Shown: one piece after another, positions 29,475 through 39,185 of the stretch
How positions within the stretch are numbered: position 1 is the stretch's first letter
Layout: each line of letters opens with the position of its first letter
NCBI GenBank assembly: GCA_902611845.1
Contig: CACMAX010000001.1
Coordinates: 145,445 to 209,444 of the forward strand
Source of the DNA: an uncultured Pelagibacteraceae bacterium
Lineage (GTDB): Bacteria > Pseudomonadota > Alphaproteobacteria > Pelagibacterales > Pelagibacteraceae
DNA: 64,000 nt
Direction: 5' to 3'
Program-made: the position numbers and the translations under genes
The notes under the pieces: generated by a model
What the model was told of the DNA's origin: nothing
The model's input: only the letters and a program-made list of their open reading frames with translations
The model's database searches: none

Positions 29475-30676
29475 GGAGAAGGACCTGTTGGAATATCGAT
29501 TTTTAAACCTCTTACAATTTCATTTTTAAAGTCATACATTGGTAAGGTGCATATCTCACCTTTATGAATTTTATTATCATTACAATTAACATCCACTATT
29601 AATCCTGGTTTATGTTTTGTAGAATTCATTAAAACTATTCCAACACCACATTTTTGAAAAGGTGACCAAGTGCTAGATGTAATTTTTCCAATTATTTCAT
29701 TATTAAATTTTATGTAAGTTCCTTTTAAACCTGTTCCATTCTCTACTCGTATTCCCCAACATCTTTTTTCTTTATCAGCAATCATCAATGCTGATTTTCC
29801 AATAAAATAATTTTTTTTTAAATCGACATATTTACCTAAACCAACATCATATGGATTTGTTTCATGATTAAAGTCTTGCCCAGCTGATAATAATCCAGAT
29901 TCTATTCTTTTACATCTGAAACCAGGGGTGCCTGTGAGTATCATTCCCATTTTTTTTCCTTCTTCAAGAATATAATCCCCAACTTTTTCAGTATTATTAT
30001 TTTTTCTAAAATAAATTTCCCAACCAAGTTCATTACTAAATCCTGATCTACTTATGATTACTTTTTCATTAAGTATAGTAATTTCTTTCCAATCAAAATA
30101 TTTCCAATTATCAGGGAAAGTTTCTTTACTTAAAACTTTTAAAAGATCCATAGATTTTGGTCCCTGAATTTGACTTACCCAAACGTCTGGGTCAGAAATT
30201 TTTACATTAAGATTATCAGTGTGAGCTTTATACCATGAAAAAAGATCACCATCAGCTTGAACAAACCAAAATTTGTTTTCTTCAAGTTTTAGCAAAACTC
30301 CATCTGTCAGCATGCCTCCGTCATTGTAACAAGCAAATTGGTATGAGCATCTTCCTACTTTTACTTTTGAGATATCTCTTGTGAATATTTTTTGTAAAAG
30401 TTTTTCTGCATCTGGACCAGAAATTTCATATGGATGTTCACCAGTATGACGAAAAATTACCTCTTGTCTTACTTTCCAATACATTTCATCAGCGGTAGCG
30501 TGTGAAAGTACTTCTGGATTTAATCTCCCAGCATAAAAAGAATACTCGGGATCGTAAGGAAGTTCTTGATATGCTAAAGGATGTATTCCTACAGTTCTTG
30601 CAAGTTCAACAACTTTATTATCATTGGATTTTAAAGGTTTTACTGAAAATCTGACTTTGTTTAATTCGTTCTGCAT
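29453..30676 (-). CDS. GcvT/aminomethyltransferase family protein (second paralog in operon)
   Basis: GEHPYEISGPDAEKLLQKIFTRDISKVKVGRCSYQ, IQGPKS, GFRCKRIESGLLSAGQD. Confidence 0.85.
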   Translation of the reverse strand: MQNELNKVRFSVKPLKSNDNKVVELARTVGIHPLAYQELPYDPEYSFYAGRLNPEVLSHATADEMYWKVRQEVIFRHTGEHPYEISGPDAEKLLQKIFTRDISKVKVGRCSYQFACYNDGGMLTDGVLLKLEENKFWFVQADGDLFSWYKAHTDNLNVKISDPDVWVSQIQGPKSMDLLKVLSKETFPDNWKYFDWKEITILNEKVIISRSGFSNELGWEIYFRKNNNTEKVGDYILEEGKKMGMILTGTPGFRCKRIESGLLSAGQDFNHETNPYDVGLGKYVDLKKNYFIGKSALMIADKEKRCWGIRVENGTGLKGTYIKFNNEIIGKITSSTWSPFQKCGVGIVLMNSTKHKPGLIVDVNCNDNKIHKGEICTLPMYDFKNEIVRGLKIDIPTGPSPWSGIKK

Positions 30677-30749
30677 TTATAATTTAGAAAAAGTGTATAT
30701 TAATTAAAATATCTATTCAATTAGTAGATGAATCACTACATTTTGCATG

Positions 30750-30777
30750 TTGTTATCTAGTTCTGGAATTGTTATCT
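30750..30777. promoter_or_regulatory. Direct repeat TTGTTATCT-n10-TTGTTATCT in divergent promoter region (putative operator)
   Basis: Exact 9-mer repeats at 30750-30758 and 30769-30777, 19-bp period. Confidence 0.35.
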
Positions 30778-30816
30778 TTTTAATTATTTAAACAACTAAA
30801 GAAAAAGAGGGAACTT

Positions 30817-32304
30817 ATGAAATACATACTTAAAGTTTTTTCAGCGACTTTTATGTCTCTGATATTATCTTTTTCTATTGCCAATGCATCAAGTGGAGTA
30901 TTTAAAGTATCACATGATCTTGGATTTGGAAAAGATACTAACTTAGATGCCATAACAAAGGGGCGTTTGTTTCAAGTTGTCATCAAAACACAAAATAGAT
31001 TAGTAAGACCTGATATGAACGGTGTTCCATCACCTTCATTATCAACAGATTGGAGTGCTAATTCTGATGCAACTGAATGGACATTTAATTTAAGAAAAGG
31101 AATATATTTCCATGATGGATCAGCATTTGATGCTCCGGATGTAAAATATTCTCTAATGAGAGCTAAAGATCCTGATATCGGATCTCCGGTAAGAAAAAGT
31201 TTAAATGTAGTTGAAGATATTGAGGTAGTTGATCAGCATACTGTTAAAATGAAGTTATCAACTTCATTTGCTGACTTTCCTTTATTATTAACAGACTACA
31301 GATTAAGAATGATACCTGAAGGATCAGGAGATACTATTGGACAAACTGGAGTTGGTACTGGACCATTCATGGTTGATAAATTTGATCCAGAAGGAACTAC
31401 AATTCTAAAAGCTAACCCAGATTATTGGGAAGGTGCACCAGGAGTTGCAGAAGTTCATGTCATTGCGATACCAGATGCTCAAGCAAGAATTCAAGCTCTT
31501 TTAACGGGTCAAATTGATATGAATAGATATGTTCCTTTCAATCAAAAAAAGATATTTGACAGTAATTCTAAATTTACAACAACTGTAATTCCTACCGGAA
31601 ACTGGAGAGGTGTGGTTATGAGAACTGATACTGCTCCATTTGATAATCCTAAAGTAAGAAAAGCTTTTAGGTTAGCAGTTGATAGACAAGAACTTGTAGA
31701 TCTAGTTATGGGTGGAGCAGCAACTGTATCTTGTGATACACCTGTAATGCCTTCTGATCAATATCGTTTACAAATGGATTGTCCTCAAAATATTAGTAAA
31801 GCAAAAAATTTACTAAGAGAAGCGGGATTTCCAAATGGAATTGAATTGACTGTTTATCCAGCAACTTTAGAACCAACTTGGCCTACGATTGCAGAAGTCG
31901 TTCAGCAGCAAGTTGCAAAAGCTGGAATTAAAGTTAACATTGAAATGGTACCATCTAAAGGTTATTGGAATGAAGTATGGATGAAAAAACCAGTTTCAAT
32001 GACACGTTGGAACCAAAGACCAGCAGACACAATCTTGCACGAAGCTTATCATAGTGGAGCTAAATGGAATGAGTCTTACTTCAAAAATGCTGACTTTGAT
32101 AAAAATTTAGCTGATGCTAGAAGTGAGTTGGATTTTAATAAAAGAAAGAAAGCATATCAAAATGCTCAAATGACTTTATGGGAACAAAGTGGAACAATGA
32201 TCCCATACCACGTATCTAGACTTGTAGTAACTTCATCAAAAGTTAAAAATCTTGATGCTGTAGATCACTTTTCTATACAGTGGCACAAAGTTAAAGTTGA
32301 CTAA
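30817..32304 (+). CDS. Peptide/opine-type ABC transporter substrate-binding protein (SBP family 5)
   Basis: Signal peptide; WTFNLRKGIYFHDGSAFDAPDVKYS, VRKAFRLAVDRQELVD. Confidence 0.92.
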   Translation: MKYILKVFSATFMSLILSFSIANASSGVFKVSHDLGFGKDTNLDAITKGRLFQVVIKTQNRLVRPDMNGVPSPSLSTDWSANSDATEWTFNLRKGIYFHDGSAFDAPDVKYSLMRAKDPDIGSPVRKSLNVVEDIEVVDQHTVKMKLSTSFADFPLLLTDYRLRMIPEGSGDTIGQTGVGTGPFMVDKFDPEGTTILKANPDYWEGAPGVAEVHVIAIPDAQARIQALLTGQIDMNRYVPFNQKKIFDSNSKFTTTVIPTGNWRGVVMRTDTAPFDNPKVRKAFRLAVDRQELVDLVMGGAATVSCDTPVMPSDQYRLQMDCPQNISKAKNLLREAGFPNGIELTVYPATLEPTWPTIAEVVQQQVAKAGIKVNIEMVPSKGYWNEVWMKKPVSMTRWNQRPADTILHEAYHSGAKWNESYFKNADFDKNLADARSELDFNKRKKAYQNAQMTLWEQSGTMIPYHVSRLVVTSSKVKNLDAVDHFSIQWHKVKVD

Positions 32305-32314
32305 AAGTATTTAG

Positions 32315-32342
32315 ATAAAGGCCGCATATAAGCGGCCTTTAT
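32315..32342 (+). terminator. Intrinsic terminator/attenuator between SBP and permease genes
   Basis: 11-bp stem ataaaggccgc-atataa-gcggcctttat followed by T-rich tract. Confidence 0.88.
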
Positions 32343-32389
32343 TTTATTTCTATTTAATTTATTTTTGTTAAAAAGTTCTAGTTAATCTT

Positions 32390-33346
32390 ATGCTTTTATT
32401 AATTTTAAAAAGAATTGGACTAGGGCTAATCACTTTATTTATAGTATCATTAATTACATTTGTAGGTGTTGAAGTTTTACCTGGGGATGCATGCACAACA
32501 TATTTAGAAAGAGAAGCTTATGGAGCAGCTCTTGATGCTTGCATAAAAAGACTTGGTCTAGATGTTCCTGCTTATGAAAGATACTTGGACTGGGCATCAA
32601 ATGTTATGAGAGGTGATTTTGGTTACTCTTTAAGTGGAGAAATGCCAATTAATGAAGTACTAGGCCCAAGAGTTAAAAACTCTTTAGTTTTAGCCTCTGT
32701 TTCAATACTCATAGGAATTCCTTTAGCAATTGTATTAGGAATAATAACTGCTCTTTGGAGAGATAAGCTTCCAGATATAATGATCTCAACTATCACAATT
32801 TTTTCAATGACTATTCCTGAGTTTATTAGCGCTACTTTGCTTATTTTAATTGTTGCAATTTGGCTTGGTTGGCTACCAGGCATTGTGATTATACCATCTG
32901 ATGCAACTTTTTATGAATTACTTTCAAATATAATTTTACCTGTTGTTGCAATTTCAATGATTATGACTGCACACATGGCAAGAATGGTACGTTCAAGTGT
33001 AATTCAAGTAATGGCTAGTGATTATGTGCAAATGGCAATTTTAAAAGGTGTTCCATATTGGAAAATGGTATTTAGACATGTATTGCCAAATGCATTATTA
33101 CCAGCAATAAATGTAGTTGCGTTAACAATTGCTTGGTTACTAGGAGGTGTTGTTGTTACAGAAGTTGTTTTTAATTATCCAGGTTTAGGTAGATTAGTAA
33201 TTGAGTCTATATCAAATAGAGATTTACCTGTAGTTCAAGCATTAGCAATAATATTGGCATCAATTTATGTTGGAATAAATTTAATAGCAGATTTAATGAC
33301 GCTCATGCTTAACCCAAGATTAAAAAGTTTACAGATAAGAAAGTAA
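32390..33346 (+). CDS. Dpp-type ABC transporter permease 1
   Basis: DppB-like architecture, KGVPYWKMVFRHVLPNALLPAINVV. Confidence 0.92.
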   Translation: MLLLILKRIGLGLITLFIVSLITFVGVEVLPGDACTTYLEREAYGAALDACIKRLGLDVPAYERYLDWASNVMRGDFGYSLSGEMPINEVLGPRVKNSLVLASVSILIGIPLAIVLGIITALWRDKLPDIMISTITIFSMTIPEFISATLLILIVAIWLGWLPGIVIIPSDATFYELLSNIILPVVAISMIMTAHMARMVRSSVIQVMASDYVQMAILKGVPYWKMVFRHVLPNALLPAINVVALTIAWLLGGVVVTEVVFNYPGLGRLVIESISNRDLPVVQALAIILASIYVGINLIADLMTLMLNPRLKSLQIRK

Positions 33347-33347
33347 A

Positions 33348-34241
33348 ATGCAGAGTAATTTAGTTACAGATGATAAACAAAAAAATAAGCTAGAAAAGGC
33401 TTTTGAGATTTTAAAAACTATGGCCTCCAAGCCTTCTGGATTAATTGGTCTAACAATTGTTTTATTTCATGTAGTTTTAGCATTAATAAGCCCTTACATT
33501 GCACCATACGATTATAAAGCAATTAGCCCGAATACCATGTTACTTGCTCCTTCAGCTGAACATTGGTTTGGAACAGATAGTTTGGGTAGAGATGTTTTCA
33601 CAAGAACAATACTTGGGGGGCGAACAGCTCTTACGGTAACTTTCTTTGGATCACTTATAGCTCTTCTCTGGGGAGGTTTACTTGGAATTTTTTGCGGGTT
33701 AGTTGGAGGTAAAATAGACGATGTTGTAATGAGAGTTGTTGATGCTTTTCTTTCTATCCCATGGATACTTGCAATGTTATTAATTGTTTCTCTTTTAGGA
33801 ACATCAACAGAGGTTTTAATTCCTGCACTAGGTTTTTTTTATGGTAAAGGAATAGTAAGAGTTGCTAGAGCTGCTACTCACGATGTTATTGCTAAAGACT
33901 TTATAGTTTCAGCCAGAGCTAGAGGTCATAGTAACATGTCTATTATATGGAATGAAATTATTCCAAATGTTAGAGACGCTATATTAGTAGAAGGAGCTAT
34001 GAGATGGTCTTGGATGTTATTAGGATTTAGCTCATTGTCATTCTTAGGTTTTGGTGTAAGCCCTCCAACACCCGATTGGGGCTTAATGATCTCCAATGCC
34101 AGAGGATTGATGTCGTTTGCATATTGGTCTGTAATTGCTCCGATAGTAGGATTAAGTTCGTTAATAATTGGAATAAATTTAACTGCAGATGCATTTGCAA
34201 AAGCTTTAGGAATTGATCGTTCAACAAAGGCACCTGTTTAA
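33348..34241 (+). CDS. Dpp-type ABC transporter permease 2
   Basis: DppC-like; HWFGTDSLGRDVFTRTILGGRTAL. Confidence 0.92.
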   Translation: MQSNLVTDDKQKNKLEKAFEILKTMASKPSGLIGLTIVLFHVVLALISPYIAPYDYKAISPNTMLLAPSAEHWFGTDSLGRDVFTRTILGGRTALTVTFFGSLIALLWGGLLGIFCGLVGGKIDDVVMRVVDAFLSIPWILAMLLIVSLLGTSTEVLIPALGFFYGKGIVRVARAATHDVIAKDFIVSARARGHSNMSIIWNEIIPNVRDAILVEGAMRWSWMLLGFSSLSFLGFGVSPPTPDWGLMISNARGLMSFAYWSVIAPIVGLSSLIIGINLTADAFAKALGIDRSTKAPV

Positions 34242-36269
34242 ATGAATGAAATAATTGAAAGAGTTAAAAATTTATCAATTGGATTTAACAGTCAGAAGGG
34301 CAAACAAATTTCAATACTTAGAAATGTTTCAACCAATATAAAAAAAGGAGAGACTGTAGGGATTGTAGGGGAGTCTGGTTCTGGAAAAAGCACATTAGCA
34401 CTTGCTATGATGGGCTATATAAAACAAGGCTTATTTCCTCTTAAGGGTGAATGCCTCTTTAAATCTGAGGATTTATTGAAGATGAGCAGTAGACAGCTAG
34501 AAAAAATTAGAGGTAGAAAAATAGCTATGATACCTCAAAATGCAGGACAAGCACTAACACCAAATTTAAAAATTGGATACCAAATTGATGAGGCATTAAG
34601 ATTACATACAGATCTAAACAAAACAGAGAGAGATAAAAAAATTTCTGAGTTACTAAATAAAGTTAGACTTCCTTCACCAGAAACTATGGCTTTTCGTTAT
34701 CCTCACGAGCTTTCTGGAGGACAGCAACAAAGAGTGGCTGTTGCAATGGCATTGGCTGGCAAACCAGATTTACTTTTATTAGATGAGCCAACTACTGGAT
34801 TAGACGTTACAACACAAGCTCATGTATTAGAACTATTAAGATTTATAGCAAAAGATACTGGAACATCTATGATCTATGTTAGTCATGACCTTGGAGCCAT
34901 AGCACAAGTTAGTGATAGAATAGTTGTAATGTATGCGGGAGAAATTGTTTTAGAAGGACCAGCAAGAAAAATATTAAAGGAACCTATTCATCCTTATACT
35001 TATGGATTGTTAAAATCGATACCTAAACTTTCACTAGCTGGACTTCCAGCTTCTATGCCAGGAAGCCAACCTCAACCTGGAAGCATAAATGAAGGTTGTA
35101 GTTTTTATGATAGATGTAACTTAGCAACTGATAATTGTAAAAAAAATTCACCAAGTCTGGAGTATATTAAAGAATTAGATACCAATGTCAGATGTTTTAA
35201 TTACAAAGAATTAATAAACCAAAATAATAATTTACAAACTTCAATAACAAAAAAATCAAATAATAGTGAAGCAAATGAAGTTTTAAAATTAAAGGATGTT
35301 TCAATTAGTTATGCAAAGCAGAAATTTTTTGATCAATTATTAAATAAAATTACTGATCAAAACCCAACAGTTAAAGATATAAATATAGATATAAAAAAAG
35401 GAGAGACTATTGCCCTGGTTGGTGAGTCTGGAAGTGGTAAGTCTACCATCTTAAAATCAATTGCTGGCTTACTCAAAACAAAAGATGGTCAAATTAAATT
35501 TGAAAATGATCGTATTTTATCTTCTGATTTAAAAATGAGAAATCCAAATGATCTGCGAGCAATACAACTTATATTTCAAAATCCTGATGAATCATTAAAT
35601 CCTAACCACACAGTTGAGCAAATACTTTCTCAACCTTTAAAGTTATATTTTAATTTATCAGGAGAAGAATTAAAAAAAAATATTATCGATCTACTAAAAA
35701 AAGTAAGGTTGGGAGAGTTTTATATCTCAAGATATCCTAGACAACTATCAGGTGGGGAGAAACAAAGAGTTGCAGTTGCAAGAGCATTTGCTGCTAAACC
35801 AGATATAATTTTGTGTGATGAGGTTACATCAGCTTTAGATGTTTCGGTTCAAGCTGCTGTTTTAAACTTATTACAACAATTAAAAGAAGATCTAGGAACA
35901 ACTTATGTATTTGTTTCTCATGATTTGGCTGTTGTTAGAGCAATTAGTGATAGAGTTGCAGTTTTATATCAAGGAAGATTATGTGAAATTGGTCCTTCTC
36001 AAAATGTCTACAAATTTCCATCACATCCATATACTGAAGTATTATTAGGTGCTGTTTTGGAACCAGATCCAGATATAAAACCAAAATTAGTAGCTGAGGA
36101 TATAGTAGAGGAAAAACCCCCTGAAAAAGGCTGTTCTTTTCAAGGAAGATGCCCTAGGAAAATAGGTGATATTTGTAATTCAGAGGTTCCACCGTGGCAA
36201 ATAGGTGAAAATGGTAACGCTATAAGATGTCATATTAATATTGAAGAATTAGCAAGTTTACAGCAGTAG
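34242..36269 (+). CDS. Dpp-type ABC transporter, fused double ATP-binding protein (DppD-DppF)
   Basis: Two complete NBDs: GESGSGKSTL / LSGGQQQR and GESGSGKSTI / LSGGEKQR; two oligo_HPY-type C-terminal segments. Confidence 0.93.
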   Translation: MNEIIERVKNLSIGFNSQKGKQISILRNVSTNIKKGETVGIVGESGSGKSTLALAMMGYIKQGLFPLKGECLFKSEDLLKMSSRQLEKIRGRKIAMIPQNAGQALTPNLKIGYQIDEALRLHTDLNKTERDKKISELLNKVRLPSPETMAFRYPHELSGGQQQRVAVAMALAGKPDLLLLDEPTTGLDVTTQAHVLELLRFIAKDTGTSMIYVSHDLGAIAQVSDRIVVMYAGEIVLEGPARKILKEPIHPYTYGLLKSIPKLSLAGLPASMPGSQPQPGSINEGCSFYDRCNLATDNCKKNSPSLEYIKELDTNVRCFNYKELINQNNNLQTSITKKSNNSEANEVLKLKDVSISYAKQKFFDQLLNKITDQNPTVKDINIDIKKGETIALVGESGSGKSTILKSIAGLLKTKDGQIKFENDRILSSDLKMRNPNDLRAIQLIFQNPDESLNPNHTVEQILSQPLKLYFNLSGEELKKNIIDLLKKVRLGEFYISRYPRQLSGGEKQRVAVARAFAAKPDIILCDEVTSALDVSVQAAVLNLLQQLKEDLGTTYVFVSHDLAVVRAISDRVAVLYQGRLCEIGPSQNVYKFPSHPYTEVLLGAVLEPDPDIKPKLVAEDIVEEKPPEKGCSFQGRCPRKIGDICNSEVPPWQIGENGNAIRCHINIEELASLQQ

Positions 36270-36326
36270 TTATGACATTTATTTTATTTCCTACTCAGTC
36301 TCAATTTAATATAAGAAATCTTCTTT

Positions 36327-38549
36327 ATGAAAATAAATAATGTAGTTGTAATTGGTTCTGGAACAATGGGTAGCGGTATAGCTGCTCATTTGTGTAACGC
36401 AAATATTCCTGTTACTTTGTTGGATTTAACTACAGAAATTAGTCAAAAGGCTAAAGAGAGAATAGGAAAATCTAGACCTCCTTTGTTAATAGATAAATCA
36501 AAATTAGATAATATACATGTAGGAAACATTGAGGAAAACTTTGATGTGGTTTCGAATGCAGATTGGATTGTAGAAGCTGTTGTAGAAAGAATAGATATAA
36601 AACATAATATTTATGAAAAAATTTTTAAACATAGAAAAAAAGAATCTGTTGTTTCATCTAATACTTCGTCTATTCCAATAAGTGTTCTATCAGAAAAATT
36701 ATCTGATCAAGATAAAAAGGATTTCTGTATAACTCACTTCTTTAATCCTGTTAGATACATGGATTTACTGGAAATAGTAAAAAGTAATGAAAGTGATTTA
36801 AATAAAGTTAAACTTTTAAAAGACTTTTGTGAAATAGATTTAGGCAAAGGTGCAATTATCTGTAATGACACTCCAGGATTTTTAGGTAATAGAATTGGAG
36901 TTTATGCAATGCAAATAGCAATGACAGAGGCATTTAATATGAAACTTAGTGTAGAAGAAGCCGATGCTGTTTTTGGTAGACCAATGGGTATACCTAAAAC
37001 TGGAGTTTTTGGATTGTATGACCTAATCGGCATTGATTTAATGGCAGACGTATTGAAAAGTTTTATTAAAGAGTTACCTGAAAGTGATCCATTTCAACCT
37101 GTAGCAAGAGAAATGCCACTTGTAAAAAAATTAATAGAGACTGGATATACCGGTAGAAAAGGAAAAGGTGGATTTTATAGAATGAATAAAGAGGGTGGTC
37201 AGAAAATTTTAGAGGCCATCAATCTTGAAACTGGAGAATATTCTCCCTCAAAAAAAATAGACATTAAATCTGAAAAAGTTGATTTAAAAAAATTAATAAA
37301 TCGTGGAGATAAATATGGTGATTACGCTTGGTCAGTAATTTCTAAAATAATAAAATATTCTTCTTCATTGGTTCCAGGTATTACAGATAAATTCAACGAC
37401 ATCGATGAAGCAATGAGACTTGGCTTCAATTGGTCTAGAGGACCTTTTGAAATGTTAAAAGAAATTGGAGTAAATAATTTTTTTCAAAAAATTGATAATT
37501 TCGAGGGCAATAAATTTTTAGAAAATTTATCAAAATCCAAAGATGAAAATTTTTATGGTGAGAGACAGCAATATACTGAAATTGAAACTTTAGGAAAAAT
37601 TAAACCAAGAGCCCTTAAACTTGATAAAAATAATTCTGCTGAAATTTACAGATTTCCTGAATTTAACATTGTCGAATTTACAACCAAAGCAAACGCTTTG
37701 GATTATGACTCAATGGACTCTTTAAAAAATGCCACAGACAAACCATTGATAATTATTAATGAAAGTATGCAGTTTTCTGCTGGAGTTAATTTAACATATA
37801 CTATGAATTTTGCAGATAAAGGTGACTTTAAATCAATAGAAAAATTTGTTGGTTATTTTCAAGAAACGTGCAAACACTTAAAATACTCAAAATTTCCAGT
37901 AGTTTCAGCACCATCAGGTCTTACGCTTGGAGGGGGTTTTGAAGTTTTAGTTCAAAGCAACTTTGTTGCTTCCCATACAAATATTGTTGTTGGATTAGTT
38001 GAAACATTGGTAGGTTTAGTTCCAGCTGGAGGAGGATGTAAGGAAATGTTATGGAGATGGTCTCAAACAGAGGAAGCAAAAAATGACCCAGATTTTGCAC
38101 CTTTAAAAGTTTTTGACATCATTGGTTATGCAAAAACTGCAACATCTCCAGTGGAAGCCGAACCTCTAAAGTATTTAATCCCTGAAAATAAAAAAATTAT
38201 GAGCAGAAATAGTTTATTAAATGAAGCTAGAAAAATTTTGGATCAAAACAAAGAATTTACTCCTCCAAAAGAATGCACATTTAATTTATCTGGTAAACCT
38301 TTAAAAGACAAGATGGTTGGTATGTTAGAAAAACTGTATAATGATAAAATTATATTAGATCATGGAATGATGGTTGGAACAGAGCTAGCAAATGTTTTAA
38401 GTGGTGGTGATACAACTTTAGATAAAACTCTTACAGAAGATCAGTTGTTCAAATTAGAGTTAGATGCTTTCATGAAATTAATTGAGACAAGTAAAACCCA
38501 AGATAGAATTAAACACACATTATCTACTGGAAAACCGCTAGTTAATTAG
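36327..38549 (+). CDS. Bifunctional 3-hydroxyacyl-CoA dehydrogenase / enoyl-CoA hydratase (FadN-like domain order)
   Basis: N-terminal VVIGSGTMGSGIAAHL Rossmann and HFFNPVRYMDLLEIV; C-terminal crotonase-like APSGLTLGGGFEVLVQSN. Confidence 0.88.
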   Translation: MKINNVVVIGSGTMGSGIAAHLCNANIPVTLLDLTTEISQKAKERIGKSRPPLLIDKSKLDNIHVGNIEENFDVVSNADWIVEAVVERIDIKHNIYEKIFKHRKKESVVSSNTSSIPISVLSEKLSDQDKKDFCITHFFNPVRYMDLLEIVKSNESDLNKVKLLKDFCEIDLGKGAIICNDTPGFLGNRIGVYAMQIAMTEAFNMKLSVEEADAVFGRPMGIPKTGVFGLYDLIGIDLMADVLKSFIKELPESDPFQPVAREMPLVKKLIETGYTGRKGKGGFYRMNKEGGQKILEAINLETGEYSPSKKIDIKSEKVDLKKLINRGDKYGDYAWSVISKIIKYSSSLVPGITDKFNDIDEAMRLGFNWSRGPFEMLKEIGVNNFFQKIDNFEGNKFLENLSKSKDENFYGERQQYTEIETLGKIKPRALKLDKNNSAEIYRFPEFNIVEFTTKANALDYDSMDSLKNATDKPLIIINESMQFSAGVNLTYTMNFADKGDFKSIEKFVGYFQETCKHLKYSKFPVVSAPSGLTLGGGFEVLVQSNFVASHTNIVVGLVETLVGLVPAGGGCKEMLWRWSQTEEAKNDPDFAPLKVFDIIGYAKTATSPVEAEPLKYLIPENKKIMSRNSLLNEARKILDQNKEFTPPKECTFNLSGKPLKDKMVGMLEKLYNDKIILDHGMMVGTELANVLSGGDTTLDKTLTEDQLFKLELDAFMKLIETSKTQDRIKHTLSTGKPLVN

Positions 38550-39185
38550 TAATTTCAGACTTCTAATATAATCAGGTTTTAATACATAAGTTGATTTATT
38601 TCCCGCTTTAATTTTTTTTAAAGAGTCTATTCCAGCAATTACCCTTCCAATTGGAGTATATTCACCTTGATATATTGGTATATCTATTAAAGTAATAAAA
38701 AATTCACTATCTTCTGTGTCGAACTGATCTTTTCTGGCAAAAGCCACAGAGCCAGCATTAAATAAAAAATTACCACTAACCTCAGATTTGATTGTTCCTA
38801 AACCAGACTCACCAGTTCCTACTTTAGAATAATTTAGATTAGATACATTCCCATATTCAATATCTCCAGCTTGTATTAAAGTATTTTCTATTACTCGATA
38901 AAAGGCTGAACCATTATACGAACCTCTATTTATTAACTTCTTAAATCGATTTACAGCTTTAGGTGCAATTTTAGGATCTAATTCTATTAGAACTTTACCG
39001 CATTCAACTTCCATAATTGCAATATTCTTCTTATCTTTAAAATCGATGTTATTTAAATCGATTTTTTTTACAAAAAGACATTTATTATTTAATATATAAA
39101 ATGAACCTAGAGTTAAAATAATCAGCAGAATTAGAAAAATAAATAATATTTTTTCAGATAGCGATGCTTTAATTTTTTTTATCAT
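38538..39185 (-). CDS. Membrane-anchored cyclophilin-type peptidyl-prolyl isomerase
   Basis: N-terminal TM; GSYNGSAFYRVIENTLIQAGD, FFITLIDIPIYQGEYTPIGRVIAG. Confidence 0.88.
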   Translation of the reverse strand: MIKKIKASLSEKILFIFLILLIILTLGSFYILNNKCLFVKKIDLNNIDFKDKKNIAIMEVECGKVLIELDPKIAPKAVNRFKKLINRGSYNGSAFYRVIENTLIQAGDIEYGNVSNLNYSKVGTGESGLGTIKSEVSGNFLFNAGSVAFARKDQFDTEDSEFFITLIDIPIYQGEYTPIGRVIAGIDSLKKIKAGNKSTYVLKPDYIRSLKLLIN

